Assembly: GCF_014207355.1 (NCBI RefSeq)
Contig: NZ_JACHEF010000001.1
Location: 1,230,002 to 1,294,001 of the forward strand
Length of the DNA: 64,000 nt
Direction: 5' to 3'
DNA from: Mesorhizobium sangaii
GTDB lineage: Bacteria; Pseudomonadota; Alphaproteobacteria; Rhizobiales; Rhizobiaceae
In this document: positions 54,272 through 62,900 of the stretch, piece by piece
Layout: every line of letters starts with the position of its first letter
Numbering within the stretch: position 1 is the stretch's first letter
Made by a program: the position numbers and the translations under genes
Notes under the pieces: model-generated
The model's database searches: none
Seen by the model: the letters and a program-made list of their open reading frames with translations, nothing else
What the model was told of the DNA's origin: nothing

Positions 54272-55918
54272 ATGAAAGCGTTCGCAGTCTTTCTGAGCGG
54301 GATTATCCTGCTCTTCCTTGCCGCATTCGGCGCCCAGGCTGCCGCCGGCGCCGAGGCTGCCGCGCCCAACGCCAAGCGCGTCGCGCTGGTGATCGGCAAC
54401 AGCAAATACGTCCATGCGGTTAGCTTGCCCAACCCCGCCAACGATGCCCATCTCATCGCATCGACGCTGCGCGATGCCGGGTTCGAGGTGATCGAAGGGG
54501 TCGACCAGGACAATCAAGGCATGCACAGCCTGATCAGCCGGTTTACCGAACAATCCTATGACGCGGACCTCGCGGTCATTTTTTATGCCGGTCACGGCAT
54601 GCAGGTCGACGGCAAGAACTACTTGATACCGGTCGACGCCGAATTGACGTCGCCGGCCTATCTCAAGACCCGTACCATTCAGATCGACGACTTCATGGCT
54701 GCGTTGCCGCCCGACCCGGCGGTCGGCGTCATCATCCTCGATGCATGCCGCGACAATCCGCTGGCAAGAACGCTGGCCGCCTCGATGCCGAAGAGCCGCT
54801 CCACCTCGATGGGTACCGGTCTGGCGCCGGTCGAAGCAAAATCGGACGGTATCGGAACCGGCGGCCTCCTGATTGCCTACGCAACGGATCCCGGCGCCAT
54901 CGCTTTCGACGGCAACGGGGTCGACAGTCCTTACTCAACGGCGCTCGCCAGGCATCTGACCGAACCCGGCGTCGAAATACAGGGCGCGCTGACGCGCGTG
55001 CGCGGCGAAGTGACCGAAACCACGCAAGGTCGCCAGAGGCCCTGGCACAACGCATCGCTGGGGCGCGAGGTTTTCCTGGGAAAACCCGTCGCGCCAGTGG
55101 CGCCTGCTGCAAATCCCGTGGCCGACGCATCGAACGCCGCAGCGACATCCGCTCCTGTCCCTGCTGCCAGTGATCCTCCTTCGTGGGAAGTCGAGCAACG
55201 CCTTTGGGACGAGGCCTCGAAGCGCAGTTCCATCCCGTTCTACGAGGCCTATCTCGACCAGTTTCCGAACGGTCGCTTCGCCACCGTGGCGCGGTTGAGC
55301 ATCGACGAATTGAACGGCCCGAAGGCCCAGAATCGGCAGGTCGCGACACTCGATACGGACCAGACGAACGCCAGTTCCGGTTCGACCGTGCGCACCTCGG
55401 TCGGCGTTCCGGACGAGATGGAGCAGACACCGGGCACGGAGTTGACGGAAAGTGCGATCGGCCTCGATCGCGAGGGGCGCATCGACCTGCAATTGCGCAT
55501 CGAAGCGCTGGGCAATGAGCTTGGGCGCATCGATGGAAACATGGGCCCACAGACCCGTCAGGCGATCGGCATCTGGCAAACGAAGAACGGTCTCCCGCAG
55601 ACCAGCTATCTGACGCGCGAGCAACTTGCGTTCCTTGTGATCCAGACAGATCCGATAATGGAAGGCGTGCGCGCCAGATACGCCGCCAATCAAGCCCGCG
55701 CGGCGCTGCCGAAAAAGCAGATGGTGCAGAAGGTTCGCACGCCGAGGCCGGTGGCACAGAATCCTCGCAAACAACAGAAGGTTGTTCAGAAGCGGCGCAA
55801 CCGTGAGACCGTAGCGCGGGTGGATTATCTTCCGCCGCGCCAGGACAACAACGACTTCCTCACCAAGGCGCTGATTTTCGGCACCGGTGTGGTCGTGGGC
55901 GGCGTGCTCAAGAACTGA
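54272..55918 (+). CDS. Exported caspase-like (peptidase C14) protein with peptidoglycan-binding tail
   Basis: The 548 residues begin with a signal peptide (AVFLSGIILLFLAAFGAQA) and a caspase p20-like domain with the dyad His108 (YAGHG) and Cys159 (DACRDN). After a Ser/Ala-rich linker there is an EQRLWDEASKRSSIPFYEAY segment and a PG_binding_1-like domain (about 405-455; IDGNMGPQTRQAIGIWQ). A Lys/Arg/Gln-rich C-terminus ends with a short hydrophobic segment (LIFGTGVVVGGVL). The protein probably sits in the periplasm on the cell wall. Its substrate is unknown. Confidence 0.88.
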   Translation: MKAFAVFLSGIILLFLAAFGAQAAAGAEAAAPNAKRVALVIGNSKYVHAVSLPNPANDAHLIASTLRDAGFEVIEGVDQDNQGMHSLISRFTEQSYDADLAVIFYAGHGMQVDGKNYLIPVDAELTSPAYLKTRTIQIDDFMAALPPDPAVGVIILDACRDNPLARTLAASMPKSRSTSMGTGLAPVEAKSDGIGTGGLLIAYATDPGAIAFDGNGVDSPYSTALARHLTEPGVEIQGALTRVRGEVTETTQGRQRPWHNASLGREVFLGKPVAPVAPAANPVADASNAAATSAPVPAASDPPSWEVEQRLWDEASKRSSIPFYEAYLDQFPNGRFATVARLSIDELNGPKAQNRQVATLDTDQTNASSGSTVRTSVGVPDEMEQTPGTELTESAIGLDREGRIDLQLRIEALGNELGRIDGNMGPQTRQAIGIWQTKNGLPQTSYLTREQLAFLVIQTDPIMEGVRARYAANQARAALPKKQMVQKVRTPRPVAQNPRKQQKVVQKRRNRETVARVDYLPPRQDNNDFLTKALIFGTGVVVGGVLKN

Positions 55919-55957
55919 CAGCCGACATTCGAAGGACCGCCATGCGGTTTTGGGCGG

Positions 55958-56494
55958 CTATTGCGTCTTTATCCGCATTTCCACGCGGCGGTTCACCGGA
56001 TCGTACGGGTTGGGGCTGCGCGGATTCTTTTCGCCCATGCCGATCGCGTTGAGCCGTGCTGTCTCGATGCCGTTGGCCGTCAGGAAGGCTGCCACCGATT
56101 GCGCTCGTCGTTGTGACAGGCCCTCATTGTATTGCACCGTGCCAGTGGCGTCGGTGTAGCCTTCGACGACGAAGTTGAACTTGCTCAACCGGTTGTCCTT
56201 CAGGGCCTTGGCGAACTCGTCGAGTTCAGCGCGCGCAGTCGGGTTGAGTTCGGCCGAATCCAGGCCGAAATTGATCATCATGTCGAGGCCAGTTTTTTCT
56301 CCCGGCGCGTCACCTGCCTTGCTCTTGCTTTTGCACTCCTCCTCGGAGCCGACACAAATTCCTCGCGACTTGCCGAGATCGGCCGCACCGGCAAAAAACT
56401 TCACAATGTCTTCTGATTTCTGAACGGGGTCGGCGAAAGCGTGGGTCGAGCAAAACACGACCGCCAACACAAAGGCTGAACTGCTCCACTGCAT
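55958..56494 (-). CDS. OmpA-family peptidoglycan-binding protein
   Basis: Small exported protein of about 178 residues with a signal peptide (MQWSSSAFVLAVVFCSTHAF, cleaved after ADP or before) and a C-terminal OmpA domain (FVVEGYTDATGTVQYNEGLS, QRRAQSVAAFL, NPYDPVNRRVEMRI). A Cys pair (CVGSEEEC) precedes the domain. ATG 56494 is chosen because AGGAGG lies 7 bases upstream; the frame extends to 56590. It is convergent with the caspase-like gene. It may tether other envelope proteins to peptidoglycan. Confidence 0.85.
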   Translation of the reverse strand: MQWSSSAFVLAVVFCSTHAFADPVQKSEDIVKFFAGAADLGKSRGICVGSEEECKSKSKAGDAPGEKTGLDMMINFGLDSAELNPTARAELDEFAKALKDNRLSKFNFVVEGYTDATGTVQYNEGLSQRRAQSVAAFLTANGIETARLNAIGMGEKNPRSPNPYDPVNRRVEMRIKTQ

Positions 56495-56676
56495 AGCGGC
56501 TCCTCCTGTTTGAGCACCAGATTTCGAGCGGCTGCGATCATACCAAATTCCCAGGCAATTGTCTGTCGACAAACGCTGGGGGCACGACAATGCCGAGAGT
56601 TGTTGCCGCGTTACGGGTTGAGACTTGACCCGCGCCGCGCCTAGGGCTTGAGTGGCCAGAGCTCCTCGATGAAAGC

Positions 56677-57264
56677 GTGGCGGTCATGGCCAATGGGCTC
56701 CGATTCAAAACGGCACGGGATCTTTTCATTGCTTGTCCCGCTATTGCCCGGGACATGAGAACCCCTCCAACCGAACAGCACTCGATCGAGTTTTGCCGCG
56801 GCCTCCTCGCCGGACGCGTCCCCGAGGAAGCGATTACATTCTGTGCCTACCTGCTTCCCGAGCGAGCCGCGGTCTGGTGGGCCCATGAATGCCTGAGCCA
56901 CCTGACCGACCTGTTCGATGAGAGCGATCACGAATTGCTCGCGCTTGTTCGCGACTGGGTTGGTGAACCGGACAGTCCCCGCCATCGGGCAGCCGTCAGC
57001 ACAGCCGCGGCGACACCGCCAACAACGCCGGTCGGCTGGATTGCCCTGGCGGCGGGATGGCGTGACAATGGTTCGGCCAGGGCTGCGACGATGGCATCGG
57101 CCTCGCAACCCTTTCCTGCCGCCCATGCAGTCAATGCCGGGATTTTGGCCGGACTGGCACGTGTCGCACTCGCGGACCGGTTTTCCGTTCTTTCGGCATT
57201 TGTCGAGATGGGCATCCAGATGGCCGAGATCGAGGCGCTGCGCCAATCAGCGGATGCATATTAA
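56677..57264 (+). CDS. DUF6931-like cytoplasmic protein
   Basis: Function unknown. The 195 residues lack a signal peptide or membrane helix and are mostly helical: FCRGLLAGRVPEEAITFCAY, LLPERAAVWWAHECL, GWIALAAGWRDNGS. This pattern matches small T6SS-linked proteins I know as DUF6931. The start could be the GTG at 56677 or the ATG at 56686; neither has a strong ribosome site. It is convergent with the caspase-like gene at 57300. Confidence 0.68.
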   Translation: MAVMANGLRFKTARDLFIACPAIARDMRTPPTEQHSIEFCRGLLAGRVPEEAITFCAYLLPERAAVWWAHECLSHLTDLFDESDHELLALVRDWVGEPDSPRHRAAVSTAAATPPTTPVGWIALAAGWRDNGSARAATMASASQPFPAAHAVNAGILAGLARVALADRFSVLSAFVEMGIQMAEIEALRQSADAY

Positions 57265-57299
57265 ATTAGAGCGTCAGAGCGTCCGTCACCCGTCCTGCC

Positions 57300-58508
57300 T
57301 TACTTGCAGCCGCCTTGAGCCCATTTGGCCAGCGCCACCTTGAAGCGCGTTCCAAGCGGATGCTGCAGGCGCAAGACAGAGACATCGTTGGCGGCGAAAT
57401 TTTTCGCCTGTTCGCACAGCCGCTCCTCGTTCCATTGGTGGCAGCCGTCGCAGTGCTTGCCCTCCCATACCGATTTGTCCAATCCCTCCACCGGACTGAA
57501 GCGCGGTTTGCTCTTGATGAGCTCGGCAATGCTTTTGCCGTCGATTTCCGGATCACCGAAATCGATAGGGTGGTTGAAAAAGATGGGGTCGTCCGAGGCA
57601 AGCTTCGGGATTTTCTGACGCAGCACATTGAGTGCCAGCTGGGCGTCGTCACCGGAGCCCGACGGATTTGCCGTGGCGTTGCGCACCTCCGAGCCGCCTT
57701 CCGGTTGCGGAGCGGTCGCCTCGCCGACGATCAGCGGCGCGTTGAGATCGATCTTGTGCAGCACGACCTCGGTGGTCAGCGAGACATTGATCCAAGGACG
57801 CTGCTTGCCGCCGGTTGCCTTGAAGACATCGGCGGTGACGCGGTTCATCGCTTCGGTGATGGAAACATTGGCTTCGCCCATATGCGCGAGCAGCGCCGAA
57901 GCGAACGGCGAATGTTCGCCCGATCCGTCATAGGCTACCTGGCTAGGACTGGTGGCGAACGCGACAAGCGTGCCGGCGCCACCGTTCTCGATCGGGATTT
58001 CGGCAAGGCCGCTTTTTGCTCCCTTGACGCCGGCGGTCTTTGCCAGCACCTCGGCAAGCGGGTTGTCACGACAGGCATCGAGGAAAATCAACCTTATGCT
58101 GGTCTCGCGCGACATCTGCCGCAGAACGAAATCCACCGGCACCGCCTCGAAGTCGAGCGAGGTCTCGTCCTCAAGCGCTGCATCGACCGGAAGCAGGTAG
58201 TTGCTGCCCGAAACCTGCAACCCGTGGCCAGCATAGAAGAAAAGGGCGATGTCGGCGCCGCGAACCTGCTTTGCAAACTGTGCAATCGTCGTCTGGGTCT
58301 GCAATTTGGTCAGGTCGAAGCCGGAAACGACTTCAAAGTCCAGGCTCTTCAGGCGTTCGGCCATGGCCTGCGCGTCGCGAACCGGATTGGTCAGCGCCGG
58401 TGCATGCTGATACTGGGAATTGCCAAGGACCAGCGCAACACGGCGTTCGGCACTGGCAGCCGACAAAGTCAAAAGCAGTGCCAGCGCGACAAGCCCGATG
58501 CCGCGCAT
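57300..58508 (-). CDS. Exported caspase-like protein with a C-terminal CXXCH motif
   Basis: The 402 residues (ATG 58508) start with a signal peptide (GIGLVALALLLTLSAASA) and a caspase p20-like domain with His95 (YAGHG) and Cys146 (DACRDN). The C-terminal part (from about residue 280) is unlike the other caspase-like protein. It holds KHCDGCHQW, a heme c attachment motif (Cys353, Cys356, His357), then LRLQHPLGTRFKVALAKWA and further Cys residues. Because the protein is exported, the motif could carry covalent heme. The YceI-OmpA gene lies 55 bp upstream on the same strand. Confidence 0.85.
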   Translation of the reverse strand: MRGIGLVALALLLTLSAASAERRVALVLGNSQYQHAPALTNPVRDAQAMAERLKSLDFEVVSGFDLTKLQTQTTIAQFAKQVRGADIALFFYAGHGLQVSGSNYLLPVDAALEDETSLDFEAVPVDFVLRQMSRETSIRLIFLDACRDNPLAEVLAKTAGVKGAKSGLAEIPIENGGAGTLVAFATSPSQVAYDGSGEHSPFASALLAHMGEANVSITEAMNRVTADVFKATGGKQRPWINVSLTTEVVLHKIDLNAPLIVGEATAPQPEGGSEVRNATANPSGSGDDAQLALNVLRQKIPKLASDDPIFFNHPIDFGDPEIDGKSIAELIKSKPRFSPVEGLDKSVWEGKHCDGCHQWNEERLCEQAKNFAANDVSVLRLQHPLGTRFKVALAKWAQGGCK

Positions 58509-58563
58509 AAGGCCACCGCAACGGGCAATCAGATCGAAATTCACCGGGACAACAGACCCTTCC

Positions 58564-59673
58564 TCAGTTGACGAGCTTGGTGGCGGAAAACTCGATCCGC
58601 CGATTGAGCGCCTTGTTCTTCGGCGTGTCGTTGGCGGCAACCGGATGATCCTCGCCGTAGCCGGTCGCCGTGATCTGCGTACGCGGAATGCCCGCGGCGA
58701 CAATGGCGTCGGCAACCGCCTGAGCCCTGCGCTCCGACAAGAGCTTGTTCTCGACAGGCGACCCATCGGAATCGGTGTGTCCGGAAACCTCGACCTTCAG
58801 GCCCGGGCACTTGCCAACGACACCGACGACCTCCGCGAGCAGCGGGCGGCTTTGGCTGTCGAGCCGCGCGCTCGCCGTTCGAAAGTAGATAGCTCCGGTG
58901 CGCGACAGCACCGCGAACCTGTTGAGGCACTCCTCGTCGCTGAAGTTGGTCTTCGCCGCATCGGTGGCGACGGGGCCGACGTCGGCAGCACTCGCCACGA
59001 CGGTTTGCACAGTGGCAGGTTTGCTGCCGTCAGCGGTGAACACGAAATCGAACGACACCGAAGCCGTCGGAACAATATTGGTCACATTGGCCGCCTGCTG
59101 GAGTTTGTCGACGTTCGGCAGCAGCCCGAAATCTTCCACATGCACGGCAACAGGAGCCTCCGACGCGACCGACACCATGTTGTCGCTGATCATGGTCACC
59201 ACGATGTTGGCCGAGAGATCCTTGTCGACCCCGTGCAGGTTGAGGCGGAATGGAAGAACGGCCTTCACGCGCCGCTTGGTCGCGAGGTCGGCAAACGCCG
59301 CGGGATCCACCTTCGCGGTCAATTCAGCGGTCGGAAATTTGAATGTCTCGAAGAAAAGGAACCGCATGCGGACATTGCGAAGGTCGACCCCCGTATCGAC
59401 CGAATTGAGGTCGAAGGAGACTTTGGCATCGCCCGCGGAACTGAGGCTGCCGGAAATATTCCTGATCTTGTTTGTTTCGACGATCGTGTTCTTCTTGACC
59501 GACTGATAGGTGAGTACCGAAGCGGTCGGATCGAGCGTCCAGTTCGGCTGCGCGTTCGCGCTTCCCAGTCCAGGCAAAAGCAACACGGAAAGCGCAACGA
59601 TCAAGCCAAGCGTCTCTATGGCGAGCCAACTTGTTGACCGTGATTTCCACCAGAATCCGACGACTTCGAACAT
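58564..59673 (-). CDS. YceI-like domain fused to an OmpA domain
   Basis: The 369 residues have an N-terminal signal or anchor (about 16-40; LIVALSVLLLPGLGSANA). A YceI-like beta-barrel (about 42-215; WTLDPTASVLTYQSVKKNTI, RFLFFETFKFPTAELTA) is of the kind that binds isoprenoid-type lipids. An OmpA peptidoglycan-binding domain ends the protein (about 255-369; VEVSGHTDSDGSPVENKLLS, NKALNRRIEFSA). This would put a lipid-binding barrel on the cell wall. It is probably cotranscribed with the CXXCH caspase-like gene downstream. Confidence 0.85.
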   Translation of the reverse strand: MFEVVGFWWKSRSTSWLAIETLGLIVALSVLLLPGLGSANAQPNWTLDPTASVLTYQSVKKNTIVETNKIRNISGSLSSAGDAKVSFDLNSVDTGVDLRNVRMRFLFFETFKFPTAELTAKVDPAAFADLATKRRVKAVLPFRLNLHGVDKDLSANIVVTMISDNMVSVASEAPVAVHVEDFGLLPNVDKLQQAANVTNIVPTASVSFDFVFTADGSKPATVQTVVASAADVGPVATDAAKTNFSDEECLNRFAVLSRTGAIYFRTASARLDSQSRPLLAEVVGVVGKCPGLKVEVSGHTDSDGSPVENKLLSERRAQAVADAIVAAGIPRTQITATGYGEDHPVAANDTPKNKALNRRIEFSATKLVN

Positions 59674-59828
59674 GGAACCCCCCTGCCTATGACAACAGAC
59701 TTCCGTATCGACATCACGACCATGCGGTGTCGATGGAGAGCATAGAACACTTGATCTCGCTTGGCGAGCATCTGCTGATTGCGCGGCGCGCCATTTCCAG
59801 GTGACACGAATTTCGGATCCGCCACACG

Positions 59829-59927
59829 AAAGCGCGTCGTCTGAATGGATTCAGACGACGCGCTTTAGGTCTTTGTTTTATGCATGTCGTTCTCCAAAAC
59901 CGGGGCCACTTTTGGGCCGACATGCAT
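59829..59927. repeat. Palindromic intergenic repeat, possible terminator
   Basis: A perfect 18-base inverted repeat (AAAGCGCGTCGTCTGAAT at 59829-59846, its complement at 59849-59866) has a two-base loop. A second inverted repeat, ATGCATGTCG at 59880-59889 and CGACATGCAT at 59918-59927, flanks CCGGGGCC. This pair resembles a mosaic repeat I associate with Mesorhizobium-like intergenic DNA. It lies immediately after the autotransporter stop, so it may also end that transcript. Confidence 0.65.
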
Positions 59928-59930
59928 TAG

Positions 59931-62900
59931 CTAGAAGGCGATTTTCACTCCGAGCTTGGCGCCGACGGTGGAACTGTCGGAGGAAGCCTTGCCGCGGACT
60001 TCGCCGTTGACGGTGGTCAAATCCGACATCTTCAGGTTGAAGCCGGTCGACAGCGCGGCGGAAAAATCCGCATCGTCGAAGTCGATCTCCCTGGTGTCGA
60101 TTTCGGTCGTGTTCTTGTAGCCGAAACGCTGCTGCAATTCGCCCCGCGCATAGGGGCTGATCACCATGCCGTTGCTTAGCGTGTAATCGCCATAGATGCC
60201 GGGCTCGAACTTGATCGCGCCAAATGAAAGCCGGCTCTTGCCGAACTCGTTGCCGCCGCTGTCGGTGTAGGGATCGCCACGGAACGAAACGCCAAGCAGG
60301 CCGCCACGCAGATCGAAACGGGTACGCTCGCTCAGCTTGAAGATGTGGCCGACCGATGCCGTCACCGCATAGCCCTGGGTGTTATAGCTGCCGGTGGTGC
60401 CGAGCACGCCGTTGGTCACATCGCTTCCGCCGATGAAGCCGGAGGCGGAGACCAGCGCGTAGTCGTAGTTCTTGCGGAACAGCGCGTAGCCGCCGAACAT
60501 GCCGGCCTTGTTGGTGCCTTCGCCGATGGCGTCAAATCCCCGGAACCCGCCGAGGTTGACATCGGTCGAGGCATAGCCGGCGAAAACGCCGAGGTTCAGG
60601 CCATACTCATTGTCGAACTGGAAGTGTTTGGCGGCATTGAAATCCAGGCTGATGGCGGCCGAAAAATCATTGGCATCGAAGCTCGGGCCGGGGCCATTCA
60701 AACCACCGCCACTGATGTCGTAGCCGTCATGCTCGGTATGGGCGAACTGGCCGGAGGCGAAGACGCCGAAGCTGGACGAAACCGGCACCATTGCACCCCC
60801 GGTTGCGGGCGAGAGGTTGAGGTCAGCATCGATCGCATCACGGTTTATGCCGTAGAGGGCGTCGATTGCCACCGTGACCGCACCGGCGTTGGTGGCGCTG
60901 GTGGGCGCCGCGGCAATACCGAAATTGGCCGGCGTGGCACGCAGGAACAAGCCATTCGGGCCAGCTACGATTTCATAGGTGAAAAGCGAACCCGGCGTGC
61001 CGGGAATGCCTTTGACGTCGAAGGTCCCGGCAATCGGCCCGCTAGTCGAGACGATGAGGGGGATATCGGTCGCCTGGGCGAATTGCGGCGTGCCCAGCAG
61101 ATTGACGATGATGGTGTTGGCGCCGGTGGCCGAAAACGCGCTGGCAATGAGTTGATCCGACTGCACCGTCTGCTGGTTTATGTCGAGGCCGATGCGGGCG
61201 CCGTTGAGGGTGAGGCCGCCGAGCCTCAGCACGTCGTTGGCGACGCCGTCCGTCATGTCGATCAGCGAATTCGTAGCTGTGATCGAACCAGACATGGTGA
61301 GGTTGCCGTTGATGAACAGCGTTGAATTCGTCGCGATGATCGAACCCGGCATGGTGACGTTGCCGTTGATGAAAAGCGTCGAGCCGTTGCCGAGATTGAG
61401 CTGGTTGATGCCTTGCGTGCCACCGCTGAAGCGGAGCGTGGAGGCGTCGGCCGAAAAATTGTCGAAGCCGGCGAAGTTCTGGCTCTTGCGGCCGGCAGCG
61501 AGGTCGGTGTCTGTGACGGTGCCGTTGGATCCCGTGCCGCTGAACAGGACCTCGTCGGCAAGGTTGAGCGGATCGACCGCGCCGGATCCGTTGATGATCA
61601 GCGTATTGGGGCCGAGGCCGGTGATGTTACCATCGATCTTGCCGCCGGTGAGTTCGACGTGGTCCGCGTCGATGCCGCCCTCGATGGTGCCGCCGGAAAC
61701 TGAAACCTGGTCGAATCCAGCACCGCCGACAACATTGCCGGTGATGGTGCCGCCGCTGACGGTCACGTTATCGTTGCCCACCCCGCCGACAACATTGCCG
61801 GTGACGGTGCCCCCCTGTTGGTTGATTGTGCTGGCACCGGCGCCGGTGAGATCAATCGCGGTGCCCCCAGTGCCGGTGATTGAACCGGCGTTGGTGATCG
61901 TGACCGAGCCCGCCGTGTTCGCCAGAATACCCGTTGCACCTGCGATCGAACCGGCATTATCCACGCCCGCTGCGCGGCCGGTGCCGGACACAAGCTCGAC
62001 GCCGACCGTGGAGCCGCTAACTGTCGCGCTATCTTGCACCGTAACCGTAGTAGCCGAACCAGTAGCGGCGGAGTCGTTGCGTGCGTAAATGCCCGAGCCG
62101 CCATTGCCCTTCACCGTACCGGTGGCGGTAATCGAAAGGGCGCCGGTGCCTCCGTGGAGGGCACGGATGCCATAGGTTCCGCCACTCACATCCGCCACAT
62201 GGATTGTCAGGCCGCTGGCGTTGTTGAAAGTCTTGGCGTAGATGCCCCCACCATCCGTCCCCGTCACCGCGCCGGTGGCGGTAATTTCGAGCGCGCCGCC
62301 GCTACCGCGATGAATTGCGAGGATGCCGTATGCCCCACCGCTTACGTCCGCGGCCTCGATCGACAGGCCCGTAGCGTTGTCGTATGCCAACGCAAAGATG
62401 CCCCCAGCATCAATCCCCCCCGTCACCGGACCGCTAGCGGTAATGGTGAGCGCGCCGCTGCCATGGTGTTCGGCGAACATGCCGATGACGCCACTCACAT
62501 CGGCAACGTTGATCGTGAGGCCAGTAGAGTTGACCCCCGTAAGGGCAAAAATGCCACTCGCATACGTACCCGTCACCGTGCCAGTGGCGGTAATCGAAAG
62601 CACGCCGGTGCCCTCCTGGTCGGCGCCGATGCCCAGACCACCGCTCACGCCGCCCGACGTGACGATCGTGAGATCGCTGCCGTAGTTTCGGGCGTAGATG
62701 CCTCCAGTCAATGCGCCGGTACCCCCTGTCACGGTACCGGTGGCAGTAATGGAGAGGGCGCCAGTGCCGTGGTGTTCGGCGGAGATACCATAGGTCCCGC
62801 CGCTCACGTTTGTCGTCTCAATTGTCAAATCGGTGCTGGAAATAACGTCGGAGAAGGTACGGGCATAAATCCCATCTCCCGCCGTTCCCGTTACTGTACC

